Source of the DNA: Plesiocystis pacifica SIR-1 | Lineage (GTDB): Bacteria > Myxococcota_A > Polyangia > Nannocystales > Nannocystaceae | DNA: 64,000 nucleotides | Assembly (NCBI RefSeq): GCF_000170895.1 | Contig: NZ_ABCS01000040.1 | Coordinates: 1 to 64,000 of the forward strand | Direction: 5' to 3' | In this document: piece by piece, positions 42,596-52,066 of the stretch | Layout: each line of letters begins with the position of its first letter | Position numbering within the stretch: position 1 is the stretch's first letter | Translations under genes and position numbers: made by a program | Notes under the pieces: model-generated | Databases searched by the model: none | The model's input: the letters and a program-made list of their open reading frames with translations, nothing else | Told to the model about the DNA's origin: nothing

Positions 42596-44269
42596 CTAGG
42601 TCCGGATCACCTTGAGGACGTGCTTGGCTCGAGAACTTGCCACGTAGTGGTCCTCCGCGGAATAGCCGCGCTGCGTCCCTGCATCGGGTACGCCGGCTAG
42701 GACGATCGCATCAGCCTCCAGTCCTTTGAAGCGGCGGTGGGTTTCCAGCAGCACACCTTCGCCACGACGCCACGCCTCGAGGTCGTGAACCAAACGCACC
42801 ACCCCGAATTTCTCTGGCCACTGGTCGTGACGCAACCACGGTACGAGGATGGCGACCTGAGACGGCTTGAGTCCCCCGCGGTCCCGGAGACACCAGTCCT
42901 GGACGGTCTTCCGTGTCGCCTTGATCACATCAGCTTCAGAGTGGACGCGTTCTTCCTCAACGATCATACCCTTAGGAGCGCCTGGGTCTACCTCCGCCTC
43001 GAATGACAGCGCTCGGGCGCTGTACGCTGCAATCGCCTGGGTGTTCCGGCAGTTCGTGTCCAGCGTGAAAGGCGCGAGCTGAAGTTCGGTAGCGGTCATC
43101 GCGGCATCCCGATAGATGCGCTGCCGAGGATCGTAGAACACCGTCAGCCGGCGCGGCTCATCGCACCGGTAGAGGGCCTCCAGCGCTTCCCACCAGAGTT
43201 CCAAGAAGTCTTGCCCTTCGTCCACGACAATGGCGTCGAACCTCTCCTTTGGATCAACATCCAACGCTGCCGCCTCAAGGAGGTCTGCTGCTTCATCGCG
43301 CCAGAAGGCGTCGCCCTGGGCGTTGAATGACCGCATAGTCAGTCGGCAGAAATGGGCACAGATACTATGGAACGTGCTCACCACGATCTGGTCCTCATAG
43401 GCTGGGGACAGGGAACCGGAGAGCGACTGCGCCAAGTGTTTATTGTAGCAGAGGACGAGGACTCGTAGTCCGGCGTCGGCGTGGCGTCGCGCCTGGGTCA
43501 TGGCCAACAGGGTCTTTCCCGAACCCGCGACCCCTTCAATGGCTGATCGTGGGTGACGCCTGATGAAGCCCAGAATCCGGTGCTGAGCTTCGGTCAGCCT
43601 TAGGAGTTTCTCCTCCTGGTCCGCGATCGTTCGCCAGAGTACTGGCACGAACCTGAACATGGGGCTCAAAGCCGACCTCAGGCTGGAGAGCATATCTGTA
43701 TGGATCGCCTTGAGCCGTGGAAGCGCACACCAATGCGTCAGGGCGCGTTGAACGGCTCGTCGCATATCACGCAGCGCCCCAGGACCCAGGAGGATAGCCG
43801 GATGGGCATTTGCCGGAAGAGGTCCCTCCCAACGCGTCTCGGTGAACACCACCGCGTGGCCAATGGTGAACGGCGGGGCGCCCTCGAACACATCATCATC
43901 CCGCAGGTGATTCAGTATTGCGCTCTTGTTCTTCTCCGCTTGGTCGAAAGGGCCTTGCATGTGATGCCACTTGCCCTCCCTCCGGTTGAGTTGCGACCAT
44001 CGATGCTCCACGGGGTCATACACGATCTCGCTGGCCTTGACCTCCAGCACAAGCACGCCACGCTTCGGATCTACGATCACAAAGTCGATCTCTCCGTCCT
44101 TGAGGTGGTCAGCCCGCGTGTTTGGGTTCGTGCGGATCTGTAGCCAAGGATAGCTATGATAGACGACGACGTTGTCGTCGAGTTGCTCCTGCAGCGCTCG
44201 AGCAACATCGCGCTCGCCCCGATTCCTCACCTGCTCAAGAGTTCGCACAGTCGGAATGAGACGTGCCAC
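42596..44269 (-). CDS. NERD-domain nuclease-like / UvrD-type SF1 helicase
   Basis: 557 aa, GTG start one base after the upstream stop. The N-terminal NERD domain (RNRGERDVARAL, LKDGEIDFVIVDPKRGVLVLEVKASEI, ~14-90) has the D...E-x-K pattern of PD-(D/E)XK-related nucleases. The helicase part has motif I EGVAGSGKTLLA (~250), motif II VVDEGQDFLELWW (~352), DTNCRNTQAI and ETHRRFKGLEADAI (~520). UvrD-like proteins of this type translocate 3'-5' on ssDNA. It is the fourth gene of the minus-strand operon headed by the DruH/DruE-like genes and converges with the endonuclease III-like gene 55 bp away. Confidence 0.82.
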   Translation of the reverse strand: MARLIPTVRTLEQVRNRGERDVARALQEQLDDNVVVYHSYPWLQIRTNPNTRADHLKDGEIDFVIVDPKRGVLVLEVKASEIVYDPVEHRWSQLNRREGKWHHMQGPFDQAEKNKSAILNHLRDDDVFEGAPPFTIGHAVVFTETRWEGPLPANAHPAILLGPGALRDMRRAVQRALTHWCALPRLKAIHTDMLSSLRSALSPMFRFVPVLWRTIADQEEKLLRLTEAQHRILGFIRRHPRSAIEGVAGSGKTLLAMTQARRHADAGLRVLVLCYNKHLAQSLSGSLSPAYEDQIVVSTFHSICAHFCRLTMRSFNAQGDAFWRDEAADLLEAAALDVDPKERFDAIVVDEGQDFLELWWEALEALYRCDEPRRLTVFYDPRQRIYRDAAMTATELQLAPFTLDTNCRNTQAIAAYSARALSFEAEVDPGAPKGMIVEEERVHSEADVIKATRKTVQDWCLRDRGGLKPSQVAILVPWLRHDQWPEKFGVVRLVHDLEAWRRGEGVLLETHRRFKGLEADAIVLAGVPDAGTQRGYSAEDHYVASSRAKHVLKVIRT

Positions 44270-44270
44270 G

Positions 44271-45611
44271 TTAGCCCACCACCTCGCCGGCCGTAGCCGT
44301 GTTGAGAAGGACGATTTCGCTGTTGTGCCCGAGCCGGAGTGTTGCCCCGGTGTCGTTTAGAAAGAACCGTGTGCCCAAGATCCGCACGACATCCCCCGAC
44401 GCGAGCCCAAGGATCGCTGGTCCAGAAGTTGGCCCTCGCTCCACGACCCAGGCTGGAGCGCTTGGGTGCAGCACCCTGTTGACTGCCGCCAGGACTTCAG
44501 CTCCCACGTCACGGACGCAGACCAGGCGTCGTGCGCGTACAACCATAAATTCCCCCAATACCCGTTCAATTTCCGCTTCGACGCACCACCCTGGGCCCAG
44601 ATCATCGCGGCCGATCCCTGTCGTGGCCTCCGATCCCTCGGTTCCAGGCGACGGCGTCAGCGCGCCCTTCTGAGTCCACAGAGTGGGTTCTCCGTCTGCA
44701 GCTTCGCAGTCCCCCCATCGCGGACAGAATCCGCAGGCCTCTGGCGTCCTCGCGGGTTTTGCAGTTGCGTCACCAACAGCGGCGGCCCAGGTGACTAACC
44801 AGGCGCGCAGACCGGCCTCAAGCGCGTCCATCTCCGCGCGTTCACACGGCTCAAAGGCCGTGACGATCCCATCGTAGTCCCATACCTCCCGCGTGACACT
44901 CGTGACATCTGGACGTGTAGCGAGTACCAACCAGGCGTACAGGCGTAGCTGTGCATTCACGCCGTCGGCCGAGCCTGTCTTGAGGTCGACGACCTTGGCC
45001 CGCCCGTCGTCGCTCACGCTCAGCAGGTCGATCTTCCCCCCTAGCCGCACATTGAGAGCATCGAGTTTAAGTTCCGCGTTCAGTTCGGGCTCAGCCCACA
45101 CGCCGACGCCCTCGACCGGAGATCCGGCGGCCAGCGCCGAAAGCCTCGTCAAGTCCAAGCGGGTCTCGGCTAGGTTCACCCACCCTCTCAAGGCGCTTCG
45201 CCATTGGGCCTGGCCTTGGGCGACCCATCGGTCGATCGGCCCCAGCCTACCCCCGAGACGCACCCGCGGCCGCTCACCGCAGGTAACTGCCGTCGCCGCC
45301 GTCAGTATGAGGTTCTTGTACCCGCCGGCTTTCTTCACAGCGGAACGTACGCCTGCCTCTGGGCCCGTCTCTCCGCGCACAGCAAGATAGGCCTCCATCG
45401 CCGCGTGCATCACCACCCCTCGTGCGGTCGCGGGAGGGGTTTCGCGTGTGAGTTCCAGCCCCGCTGCCGGCATGAGCGACCACGCGGCTCGCAGGCCGCA
45501 AGTGACCTTCGCGCGGGAGTAACTCAGCGAGCGCGGCGCCCGCTCCCCGAAGAGGGCCAGCACTGCGTTGCTGCCGAGTTGAGCGGGTCGAGTCCAGCGG
45601 GATCGGATCAT
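44271..45611 (-). CDS. RecB/Cas4-family PD-(D/E)XK nuclease with Cys cluster
   Basis: 446 aa starting at the ATG of the ATGA overlap with the DruE-like gene; the longer open frame upstream lies inside that gene. Motifs: SYSRAKVTCGLRAAW (first Cys), GVVMHAAMEAYL (His), GGKIDLLSV plus AKVVDLKTG (Asp and Asp-x-Lys), QLRLYAWL (Q-x3-Y motif), and CGFCPRWGDCE giving three more Cys for a Cas4/AddB-type Fe-S cluster. A ~100-aa C-terminal beta-rich domain follows. It is probably an exonuclease acting with the UvrD-like helicase encoded just downstream, an AddAB-like pairing inside a defence operon. Confidence 0.78.
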   Translation of the reverse strand: MIRSRWTRPAQLGSNAVLALFGERAPRSLSYSRAKVTCGLRAAWSLMPAAGLELTRETPPATARGVVMHAAMEAYLAVRGETGPEAGVRSAVKKAGGYKNLILTAATAVTCGERPRVRLGGRLGPIDRWVAQGQAQWRSALRGWVNLAETRLDLTRLSALAAGSPVEGVGVWAEPELNAELKLDALNVRLGGKIDLLSVSDDGRAKVVDLKTGSADGVNAQLRLYAWLVLATRPDVTSVTREVWDYDGIVTAFEPCERAEMDALEAGLRAWLVTWAAAVGDATAKPARTPEACGFCPRWGDCEAADGEPTLWTQKGALTPSPGTEGSEATTGIGRDDLGPGWCVEAEIERVLGEFMVVRARRLVCVRDVGAEVLAAVNRVLHPSAPAWVVERGPTSGPAILGLASGDVVRILGTRFFLNDTGATLRLGHNSEIVLLNTATAGEVVG

Positions 45612-48600
45612 CCTGTGCCCCCTATGCCGAGCTTCGCGGCGAGGGTCTTCACCACTCGATCTGGATCTCGCTGAAAGGCCCCCTCGTCGAACGCGGCGAG
45701 GGTTACTCCAACAGGAAGGTCCTCGGTGTCCTCCGCTCGCTCGAGGGCGCTCGCCCGCGCCTCGTTTCGGGCCATCCAGCCATGTCCCCCCATCCCGGTA
45801 CCCTGCGCGGGCCGGGCGTAGACCAACCAAACCCGCCGGTTCGTGGACTCCACTCCCGATGAAATCTCAGCCAGCACGTCGACCGGCTCCCCACCGGCCT
45901 CCCGTTCAAGCCACGGACCCTCATCTTCGCTCATCCACTCCACGCCGGGGTGCACGTCCTGGAGGGCGGCGATCGCCTCCCGCGCTGTACCGGCGATCCG
46001 CCTAGCGAGCGGAGTGACGACTTCCTCATGAAAGAGCCCTCGCACGCCCTGCAGTAGATACATCAACAACTGACGGCCAAGGTGGCGATCAAGTTCATCG
46101 TGGTGCTGCTTGTTGAGGTGGGTCTGTAGACAGCCCGTGCAACTCGTCGCGCACCCGCTCGTCGCCTCGCCATTGGCCGATGTCCCTTCGCAACTCCCGC
46201 ACACTTGAACGGCCTGCTCAAGGATCTTCTCGATGTTCTCTCGCACCCGGTGGCTAAACCCCGCGCCACCGGCCAGCGTGTCGTACAAGTACAACTCGAA
46301 CCCGGTGCCCCAGGCTGACACTTGCGCATCTCCGTCGTTGTCGATGCCTGCACCCCCCGGGACCGGGCGCACGTCGGCGGCCAACTCCCCCGGCTCCAAC
46401 TGCAACACTGTGTTCGCTGCCAGGACCAGGGCCTCACAGGCAGTCCTCGCCGCCCGCTTGGTGTCGAGTGCTCCGCCTTGGACATGGTCTTGACCATCAC
46501 CCGGCCGGCGGGCGTTGTCGATGGCGATCCAGCCTCGGTCTTCATCTGGAACAGCCAGCCGCAGTAGGCAGAGGTCGGTCACGAAGGTGGCTCCGAGCCG
46601 TAGCCCGCTGGTGCGGTACGCGTTCCTGCAGTCAATGTGGCCCGGTTGCGGCCTCGTATGTGGACCAAACTGTCCGAACTCCGCGTCGTCATCCTTGGCG
46701 ACCTGAGGCGCGATGCGCTTGCAGTCCAGGCAGATCCGGTAGCCACGCCGCTTGGGGCCCTCGTTGACAACGAACAACTCCTCGCGCAGCCGGTTCCCGG
46801 GCACCAGAACTCGCCCGTTCAATGCATCGACTGGCTCTAACTCCGCATCCTTGGCGTCCATCATGAGGCGTGCACTGGTCGGATATTGGTCGCTCACCCG
46901 TTCGGTACCTCCGAGGTGCTCTCCCTGTTCATCGAAGCACGTGGCGAACCCCGGAGGAGCGATCCAACGCGCCCAACGATTCTCAACCCCACAGACGAGA
47001 CAGGCCTCTCCCGGTGCGGGGGCATCCGTAGCGTCGCCGTCCAGAGGTTGGCCACCACCGTCCGCCGTGGCAGAGCCCTCCCCAGCGGCTCGCGGATTTT
47101 GCTCGCCTTTGCGGGTATGGTGGCAGTTCTCGCAGTGATAGACCCACTGATGCTTCCGGGCCGCGACCGCATCCTTGAGCGTGCCGCTGTCCGGGTGGTA
47201 GAGGGCGGAAACCCGATAGCGCTTATTATTGACCGGGAGCACACGGCCCGGAGCATATTGGCTCAGCGCCCTCGCGCGCCCCTGACGAGGAACCTCGAGG
47301 AAGCGCGGTCGCTTGGCGCGGTGGTCCTTGGCGAAGATATGGAAGCCCACCACATCAGTAGGGAACGCGTAACTCGGCAGCGCGCCGGCCTGCATGAGCA
47401 CGTCGAGGACCTTGGCATGCGCAAGATCGAACGAGCTCTGGTTCCTTTTCACCCTCGAAGCAGCGTCCGCCTGCTCCTCCGCTTGCAACGCCGCGTCACC
47501 ACCCGCGTCGTTGTCACCCTCGTCTTCTGTGTGGAGATGAGCCTCCTCAACCCCAACGTGCTCATCGTCATTGTCATCGCTCAGCGACGCCTCCGGTGCT
47601 GTCTCCTGAGCAACAGGTTGCTTCCCCCGAGGCTCAATTTCTACTTCAGCCACTGTGGTTTCATCAGGCGCCGAAACACCCAAGGCGGTATGAAGCAGTT
47701 TGAGGGTTTCGCCCTCCCATTCGTCCTCGAGTTTTCCCCTACCCTCGTCGTCAACGCAATCGCCGAGCACCGCCAGGATCTCGTTCGTTAGCTGAGCACA
47801 ATTGGCCTGCCGCCACTCCTCGAAGCACGCCAGGGTGAGACGGTCGCCCGAGGCCAGGAACTGGCCAACGGTCCCGAGGCCGTCAAAGATTCCTTTGCGG
47901 TCGGGGTTCTGGAGCAGGTGCCGCTCGTACTCTTTGTCACTGTCAAGGGTCTCGTGGAAGAACCTCTGTAGTGACATCGCCAGTGCATGTCGATAGACGA
48001 GTTGCAGGTTGTTGGTGTCCAGCCTAGGGTTCGTCGGCGGCCCCGAGATCAGGTCCGCGGGGTGCTCGAAATGCTGCCGATCGAAGGGCTTGTCGTTAGC
48101 CCAAGCGATCACCGTGGAGATGCCGTCGCCACGACGACCCGCCCGACCCGCCCGCTGCTGATAGTTGTCACGACGCGGGGGCATGTTCCGCAGCGCGACC
48201 GCCGAGACTGCACCGAGGTCGATGCCAACCTCCATGGTCGTGGTGGACGAGAGGAGATCGAACGCGTCGGACTCCTTGCGCCCCTCGATGGAGTACTCAC
48301 CGTCGGTGTTCTTCTTCGCCTTTCCCACCGGGCCGAGGTCTACGTCCTGGAACCGGAGTTCGTTGATCTCGGCGGTGTTGAAGAGCGCCTCGCGGTCCAA
48401 CTCCCCGAGTTGGGCCGTGTGTTCGCCCGCGAGTGGAAGGGCCGGGAGGACGACCTGCTCGCCGGCCTTGGAGACATTCTCCTGCAAGCCATCGAGGGCC
48501 TCTGCCGCGCGGGCCCGGTAGTGGGTGCGGCGGGCCTCAAACCACGCAACCACGTCAGGCTCCGCCAGGCAAGCTGTGTCCTCGTCGCGACACCGCTCGC

Positions 48601-51600
48601 ACTCCAGGAGCCATTGACCATCATCCCCAAGGGCCAGTACGGCCGCTTGGGGAACCACTGGCTGCACCCCGCGACAGCGCCGACAGCCTCGCCAGTGCGC
48701 CAAATTGCAGTCGACCTCCAACGTCAGGACGCGCCCGAGAAGTCGCCGTTCGGCGTCGCAAAACGCCTCGAGCAGCGCTCGGTGCAGTTTATTGGTGTCT
48801 TTATCCTTGAGGTTGAGCGCCTCGTTCATTGCGCCCTTCCACCGCTCGGCGTGCTTCGCATCGAGCCTCTTTGGAACCTGCTTGGGGAAATCCACGCCGG
48901 CCTCCACTGCCTCCGAAAGAAGCACCCCTCGACCAAGCCAGAGCCGCAGCCAGCGACCACAGAGGTGGTCAAGTAGAAGATCAGAGGAGATGAGTCCAAC
49001 TGGCAGAACCCCGGCGGACTGGATCTTGGCTCGGGCAGAGCTGAGTCCACCCCGCGTAGGACGCACCGACGCCAGCGCGAGTCCCCAAAGGTCCATGGCC
49101 CGCTTGCTGGCAGCGCGGCCTGTTCCACCCCCGAGCCTCGGAGCCATTGCCCCGGAGAGTCCGCTTAGGACCCAATCGCGGACCACCGCTGGGGCGCCCA
49201 CGTCGGCAGGGTCTTCACTCGGGTCGGGAGGCCTGCGCTCCGCGAACTCCTTGAGTAGGGTCGCCCACTTGGGAGGTCGGACGTCTTTTGCCTGACGCAT
49301 CATATTTGCGAGACGCTCGGCAACCTTCATGGCCGCGTAGAGTTGCTCGCTGTCCGCGGCGCCGATGTCAGGCACGCGAAGCCGCTGGCTCAGCCGCGCC
49401 GCCCCCAACAGAGCCGCCTGCCCAGCGGCGGTGAGGTCTAGCGGTTTCGGGTCCTCCACGGGCTGAAGGTCCGCCTTGAGCAACACCTCATTGCGCCGCG
49501 CTGTCTCAGCGCAAAGCTCCTCATATGCCTCTGACAGCATGCGCCAGCCCACGAGCAACATGGGGCGTACAGCGTCTTTGAGGGCGAACTCGTTGGCCTG
49601 GATGGACAACTCGGCGGCAGCCCGCCGAGAGTCTGAGAACGCGAGGGCTTTGCGGCCCTCGAGCGGTGCGATCCGCAGCCGCCGCGCTCGCGCCTCTTCT
49701 GTCTCTTCCTCCTTCGGAGGCTTCGCTGGCTGAGCGGCGAGTTGCGCCTGGATGAGGTTCAGGAAAGGCTGGGCCCCTTGAGTGCGGTGGGGAGTAACCG
49801 GACTCCTCTGGCGGGTCCCCCCGTGGCGTTCAGCGGACATGCAGACCGGGCAAGCCCAGAAACCCGCGTCAGCGCTGGCGCCGGGGTTGGCGGGCACAAC
49901 GACCTCCCGCAATGAGCCAGCGGACTTGTCATCACTGGCGGCCGAGATCCGCCCACGCAACGGGTCGAACCGGGCCTCACGAACGTCCGCGGCTTCGTCG
50001 TGTACTGCGTTTTCCTCCACTAGTAGGTCCAGAGGTCGCAGCCCATCTCCCTCTGCGGGACTCGACCAGAGTAGAGACCACGCGTCGAGCTCGTAGCCCT
50101 TCACATAGCCCCTCAGGAACGTCGCACCACAGTCGCGGCAGGTGTAGAGTTCGTAGACTCGAGCTCCGCAACGACACCGCGGCCCAGGATCAAAGGGATA
50201 GAGCTTGCCCACGAGGGGGGCGGGTGCCCCCTCGCAGAGTCCCTCCCGGACCTTCCCGGGGATCTGGTCGCACTCCGGGTTGGCGCAGGCCCACAGCCCG
50301 GGGAGCCCACGGAACATCGCGTGCACCTTGGCGGGCAGTAGCGCTCGCCTGTCCTCCATATCCAACTTTGCGTAGCTGCCTATCGCCAGGATCGTGGCGA
50401 CCAGTCGCTGCCGCCGAGCCGAGAGCGCTTTGGTCGCCCAAAGGCTGGGGTAAAGCTCCGGAGGGAATGCCTTTTCCTCCAGCAAGAGATCAACAGGCCT
50501 CGCCTTCCGTGCGGTGAACTTAGCGAGACGATGCAGAGGCGCCCAGGAGCGGACCTCGGCGCCCCCAGCGTCGGCGAGCAGTTCCTGTGCGAGCGCGTCC
50601 CGCAGGCCCACAGTGGCGACCTCGCTGGCTTCCAACTCGGCGAGGCGCTTCTCGCTGATCTCAACCGCCTGCTCCCCCAACTCCCGGCGGGTCGCGGTGA
50701 CAGGCTCGCCGAAGTCGGTTGGCGTCTTCCCCGTGAGGCGGGCCGCAAACACGGCAGCCGGATGGTCGCCAGACCCATCGCTACCAGCGAAGCTCGCGCT
50801 CGTGCAGATCACCTGGAGCCGCTCAGGGCCGATGCCGAGACGGTGGCGTAAGCGGCGGATCAACATCGCTACCTCTGCACCAGAGGCGCCGCGGTAGAGG
50901 TGGGCCTCATCGATCACGAGCAGGAGGCGCTCCTGTGGACAGGCGTCCAACCACTCTTTGGTCTGGCGAAAAAGCGAGCGCTCGATGGGGCGCAGCAGCG
51001 CGTACTCTAGCATCGAGTAGTTCGTCACGAAGACGTCGGGAGGTCCCTGGTGGTCGAGCCCGTCGAGGTCGAGCGCTTCGTGCCGGGTAAAGAGTTCAGC
51101 GTCGTTCTTGCGCCAGACCGCCCGGATCGGCTTGGGCTGGTGGTTCGGGTCTTTGTATGGGCGCGTCAGGTAGTCGCCGTCCCCCCACCAGTTCTTTAAG
51201 TCGTCCGCTCCGTTGAGGGTGTCTTTGACGGGCCACTTGCCCAACTCGCGAAGCTTCGAGATCAGGGACGCTGCGCCGTGTACGTCGCGCGCTGCGTTGT
51301 CGTAGAGCATCTTGAAGAAATGGTCGTAGGCAGGCTTGATCCTCTCCGCGTCGCGCGGCTTCCAGCGCTTTCCGTTCCACCGCATCCGCAGTCCTGGGTA
51401 GAGAGTGCGGCCGGTGTAGCGCCCGAAGGTCATCACCCGATCGCGCTTGTAGGTTTCCGTGACCAAGGTCTTGAGCTGCACCGCGCCAAACCAGCGACGA
51501 AGCCGGCCCAGTTGATCGTTGACCAAGGCGTTCATCGGGTACAAGACGAGGGCACGGACGGCGCGTCGCGCCCATGACGCAGCGCTCGCCTCCGCCTCCA

Positions 51601-52006
51601 CAGCGAGTTTGCCCACGATGGGGGCGAGGAAACACTCGGTCTTCCCCGAGCCTGTCCCGGTAGTTACGACGACGGAGCCGCCGTTGAGGGCCCGGGTGAT
51701 AGCCGTGGCCTGATGCTCATACGGCGGATCAAAGAAGACCCCTCTCTGCGCCAGCGCATCCAAGGCCTGTCGTGCCGCTGGGGGGACGCCCCCTGTGTCG
51801 AGCCAGTTCGCATCTGCCGAGGTGTAGTTGGGCAGAGTCTCCACATACGGGATCTGGGAGAGCACCCCTTGTGACTGCGGGTTGTCGAGATCAAACAGCA
51901 GGTCGCGCTGAGCAAGCAGGTATGGATCGCGAAGGTGATAGGCAGCCTTGAGGTAGCGCGCCAGAGAGTTGTGAAGGTGGCGGTGAACCGCCTGAATCGA
52001 CCGCAT
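45608..52006 (-). CDS. DruE-like giant SF2 helicase with C-terminal DUF1998
   Basis: 2132 aa. Motor part: TTGTGSGKTE (~115-124), LVLYPMNALVNDQ, VIDEAHLYRGASGAE (~361), CTSASF, then after a ~600-aa insertion FSDSRRAAAEL and the helicase C half TTTMEVGIDLGAVSAVALRNMPP with QQRAGRAGRRG (~1255-1300). The C-terminal part has AGGAGFS and the Cys pattern CGSCEG...CATSCTGCLQTHLNKQHHDELDR (~1930-1965), typical of DUF1998 in DruE, DrmB and MrfA. Size and architecture fit DruE best. Together with the large upstream partner this matches Druantia type III. An acidic low-complexity segment lies near ~1480-1520. Confidence 0.8.
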   Translation of the reverse strand: MRSIQAVHRHLHNSLARYLKAAYHLRDPYLLAQRDLLFDLDNPQSQGVLSQIPYVETLPNYTSADANWLDTGGVPPAARQALDALAQRGVFFDPPYEHQATAITRALNGGSVVVTTGTGSGKTECFLAPIVGKLAVEAEASAASWARRAVRALVLYPMNALVNDQLGRLRRWFGAVQLKTLVTETYKRDRVMTFGRYTGRTLYPGLRMRWNGKRWKPRDAERIKPAYDHFFKMLYDNAARDVHGAASLISKLRELGKWPVKDTLNGADDLKNWWGDGDYLTRPYKDPNHQPKPIRAVWRKNDAELFTRHEALDLDGLDHQGPPDVFVTNYSMLEYALLRPIERSLFRQTKEWLDACPQERLLLVIDEAHLYRGASGAEVAMLIRRLRHRLGIGPERLQVICTSASFAGSDGSGDHPAAVFAARLTGKTPTDFGEPVTATRRELGEQAVEISEKRLAELEASEVATVGLRDALAQELLADAGGAEVRSWAPLHRLAKFTARKARPVDLLLEEKAFPPELYPSLWATKALSARRQRLVATILAIGSYAKLDMEDRRALLPAKVHAMFRGLPGLWACANPECDQIPGKVREGLCEGAPAPLVGKLYPFDPGPRCRCGARVYELYTCRDCGATFLRGYVKGYELDAWSLLWSSPAEGDGLRPLDLLVEENAVHDEAADVREARFDPLRGRISAASDDKSAGSLREVVVPANPGASADAGFWACPVCMSAERHGGTRQRSPVTPHRTQGAQPFLNLIQAQLAAQPAKPPKEEETEEARARRLRIAPLEGRKALAFSDSRRAAAELSIQANEFALKDAVRPMLLVGWRMLSEAYEELCAETARRNEVLLKADLQPVEDPKPLDLTAAGQAALLGAARLSQRLRVPDIGAADSEQLYAAMKVAERLANMMRQAKDVRPPKWATLLKEFAERRPPDPSEDPADVGAPAVVRDWVLSGLSGAMAPRLGGGTGRAASKRAMDLWGLALASVRPTRGGLSSARAKIQSAGVLPVGLISSDLLLDHLCGRWLRLWLGRGVLLSEAVEAGVDFPKQVPKRLDAKHAERWKGAMNEALNLKDKDTNKLHRALLEAFCDAERRLLGRVLTLEVDCNLAHWRGCRRCRGVQPVVPQAAVLALGDDGQWLLECERCRDEDTACLAEPDVVAWFEARRTHYRARAAEALDGLQENVSKAGEQVVLPALPLAGEHTAQLGELDREALFNTAEINELRFQDVDLGPVGKAKKNTDGEYSIEGRKESDAFDLLSSTTTMEVGIDLGAVSAVALRNMPPRRDNYQQRAGRAGRRGDGISTVIAWANDKPFDRQHFEHPADLISGPPTNPRLDTNNLQLVYRHALAMSLQRFFHETLDSDKEYERHLLQNPDRKGIFDGLGTVGQFLASGDRLTLACFEEWRQANCAQLTNEILAVLGDCVDDEGRGKLEDEWEGETLKLLHTALGVSAPDETTVAEVEIEPRGKQPVAQETAPEASLSDDNDDEHVGVEEAHLHTEDEGDNDAGGDAALQAEEQADAASRVKRNQSSFDLAHAKVLDVLMQAGALPSYAFPTDVVGFHIFAKDHRAKRPRFLEVPRQGRARALSQYAPGRVLPVNNKRYRVSALYHPDSGTLKDAVAARKHQWVYHCENCHHTRKGEQNPRAAGEGSATADGGGQPLDGDATDAPAPGEACLVCGVENRWARWIAPPGFATCFDEQGEHLGGTERVSDQYPTSARLMMDAKDAELEPVDALNGRVLVPGNRLREELFVVNEGPKRRGYRICLDCKRIAPQVAKDDDAEFGQFGPHTRPQPGHIDCRNAYRTSGLRLGATFVTDLCLLRLAVPDEDRGWIAIDNARRPGDGQDHVQGGALDTKRAARTACEALVLAANTVLQLEPGELAADVRPVPGGAGIDNDGDAQVSAWGTGFELYLYDTLAGGAGFSHRVRENIEKILEQAVQVCGSCEGTSANGEATSGCATSCTGCLQTHLNKQHHDELDRHLGRQLLMYLLQGVRGLFHEEVVTPLARRIAGTAREAIAALQDVHPGVEWMSEDEGPWLEREAGGEPVDVLAEISSGVESTNRRVWLVYARPAQGTGMGGHGWMARNEARASALERAEDTEDLPVGVTLAAFDEGAFQRDPDRVVKTLAAKLGIGGTG

Positions 52007-52066
52007 GACGCCATGGTGCTGCCCTGGTGAGCAAAGATCAACATGCGTCGGCGTACCGGAGGATCG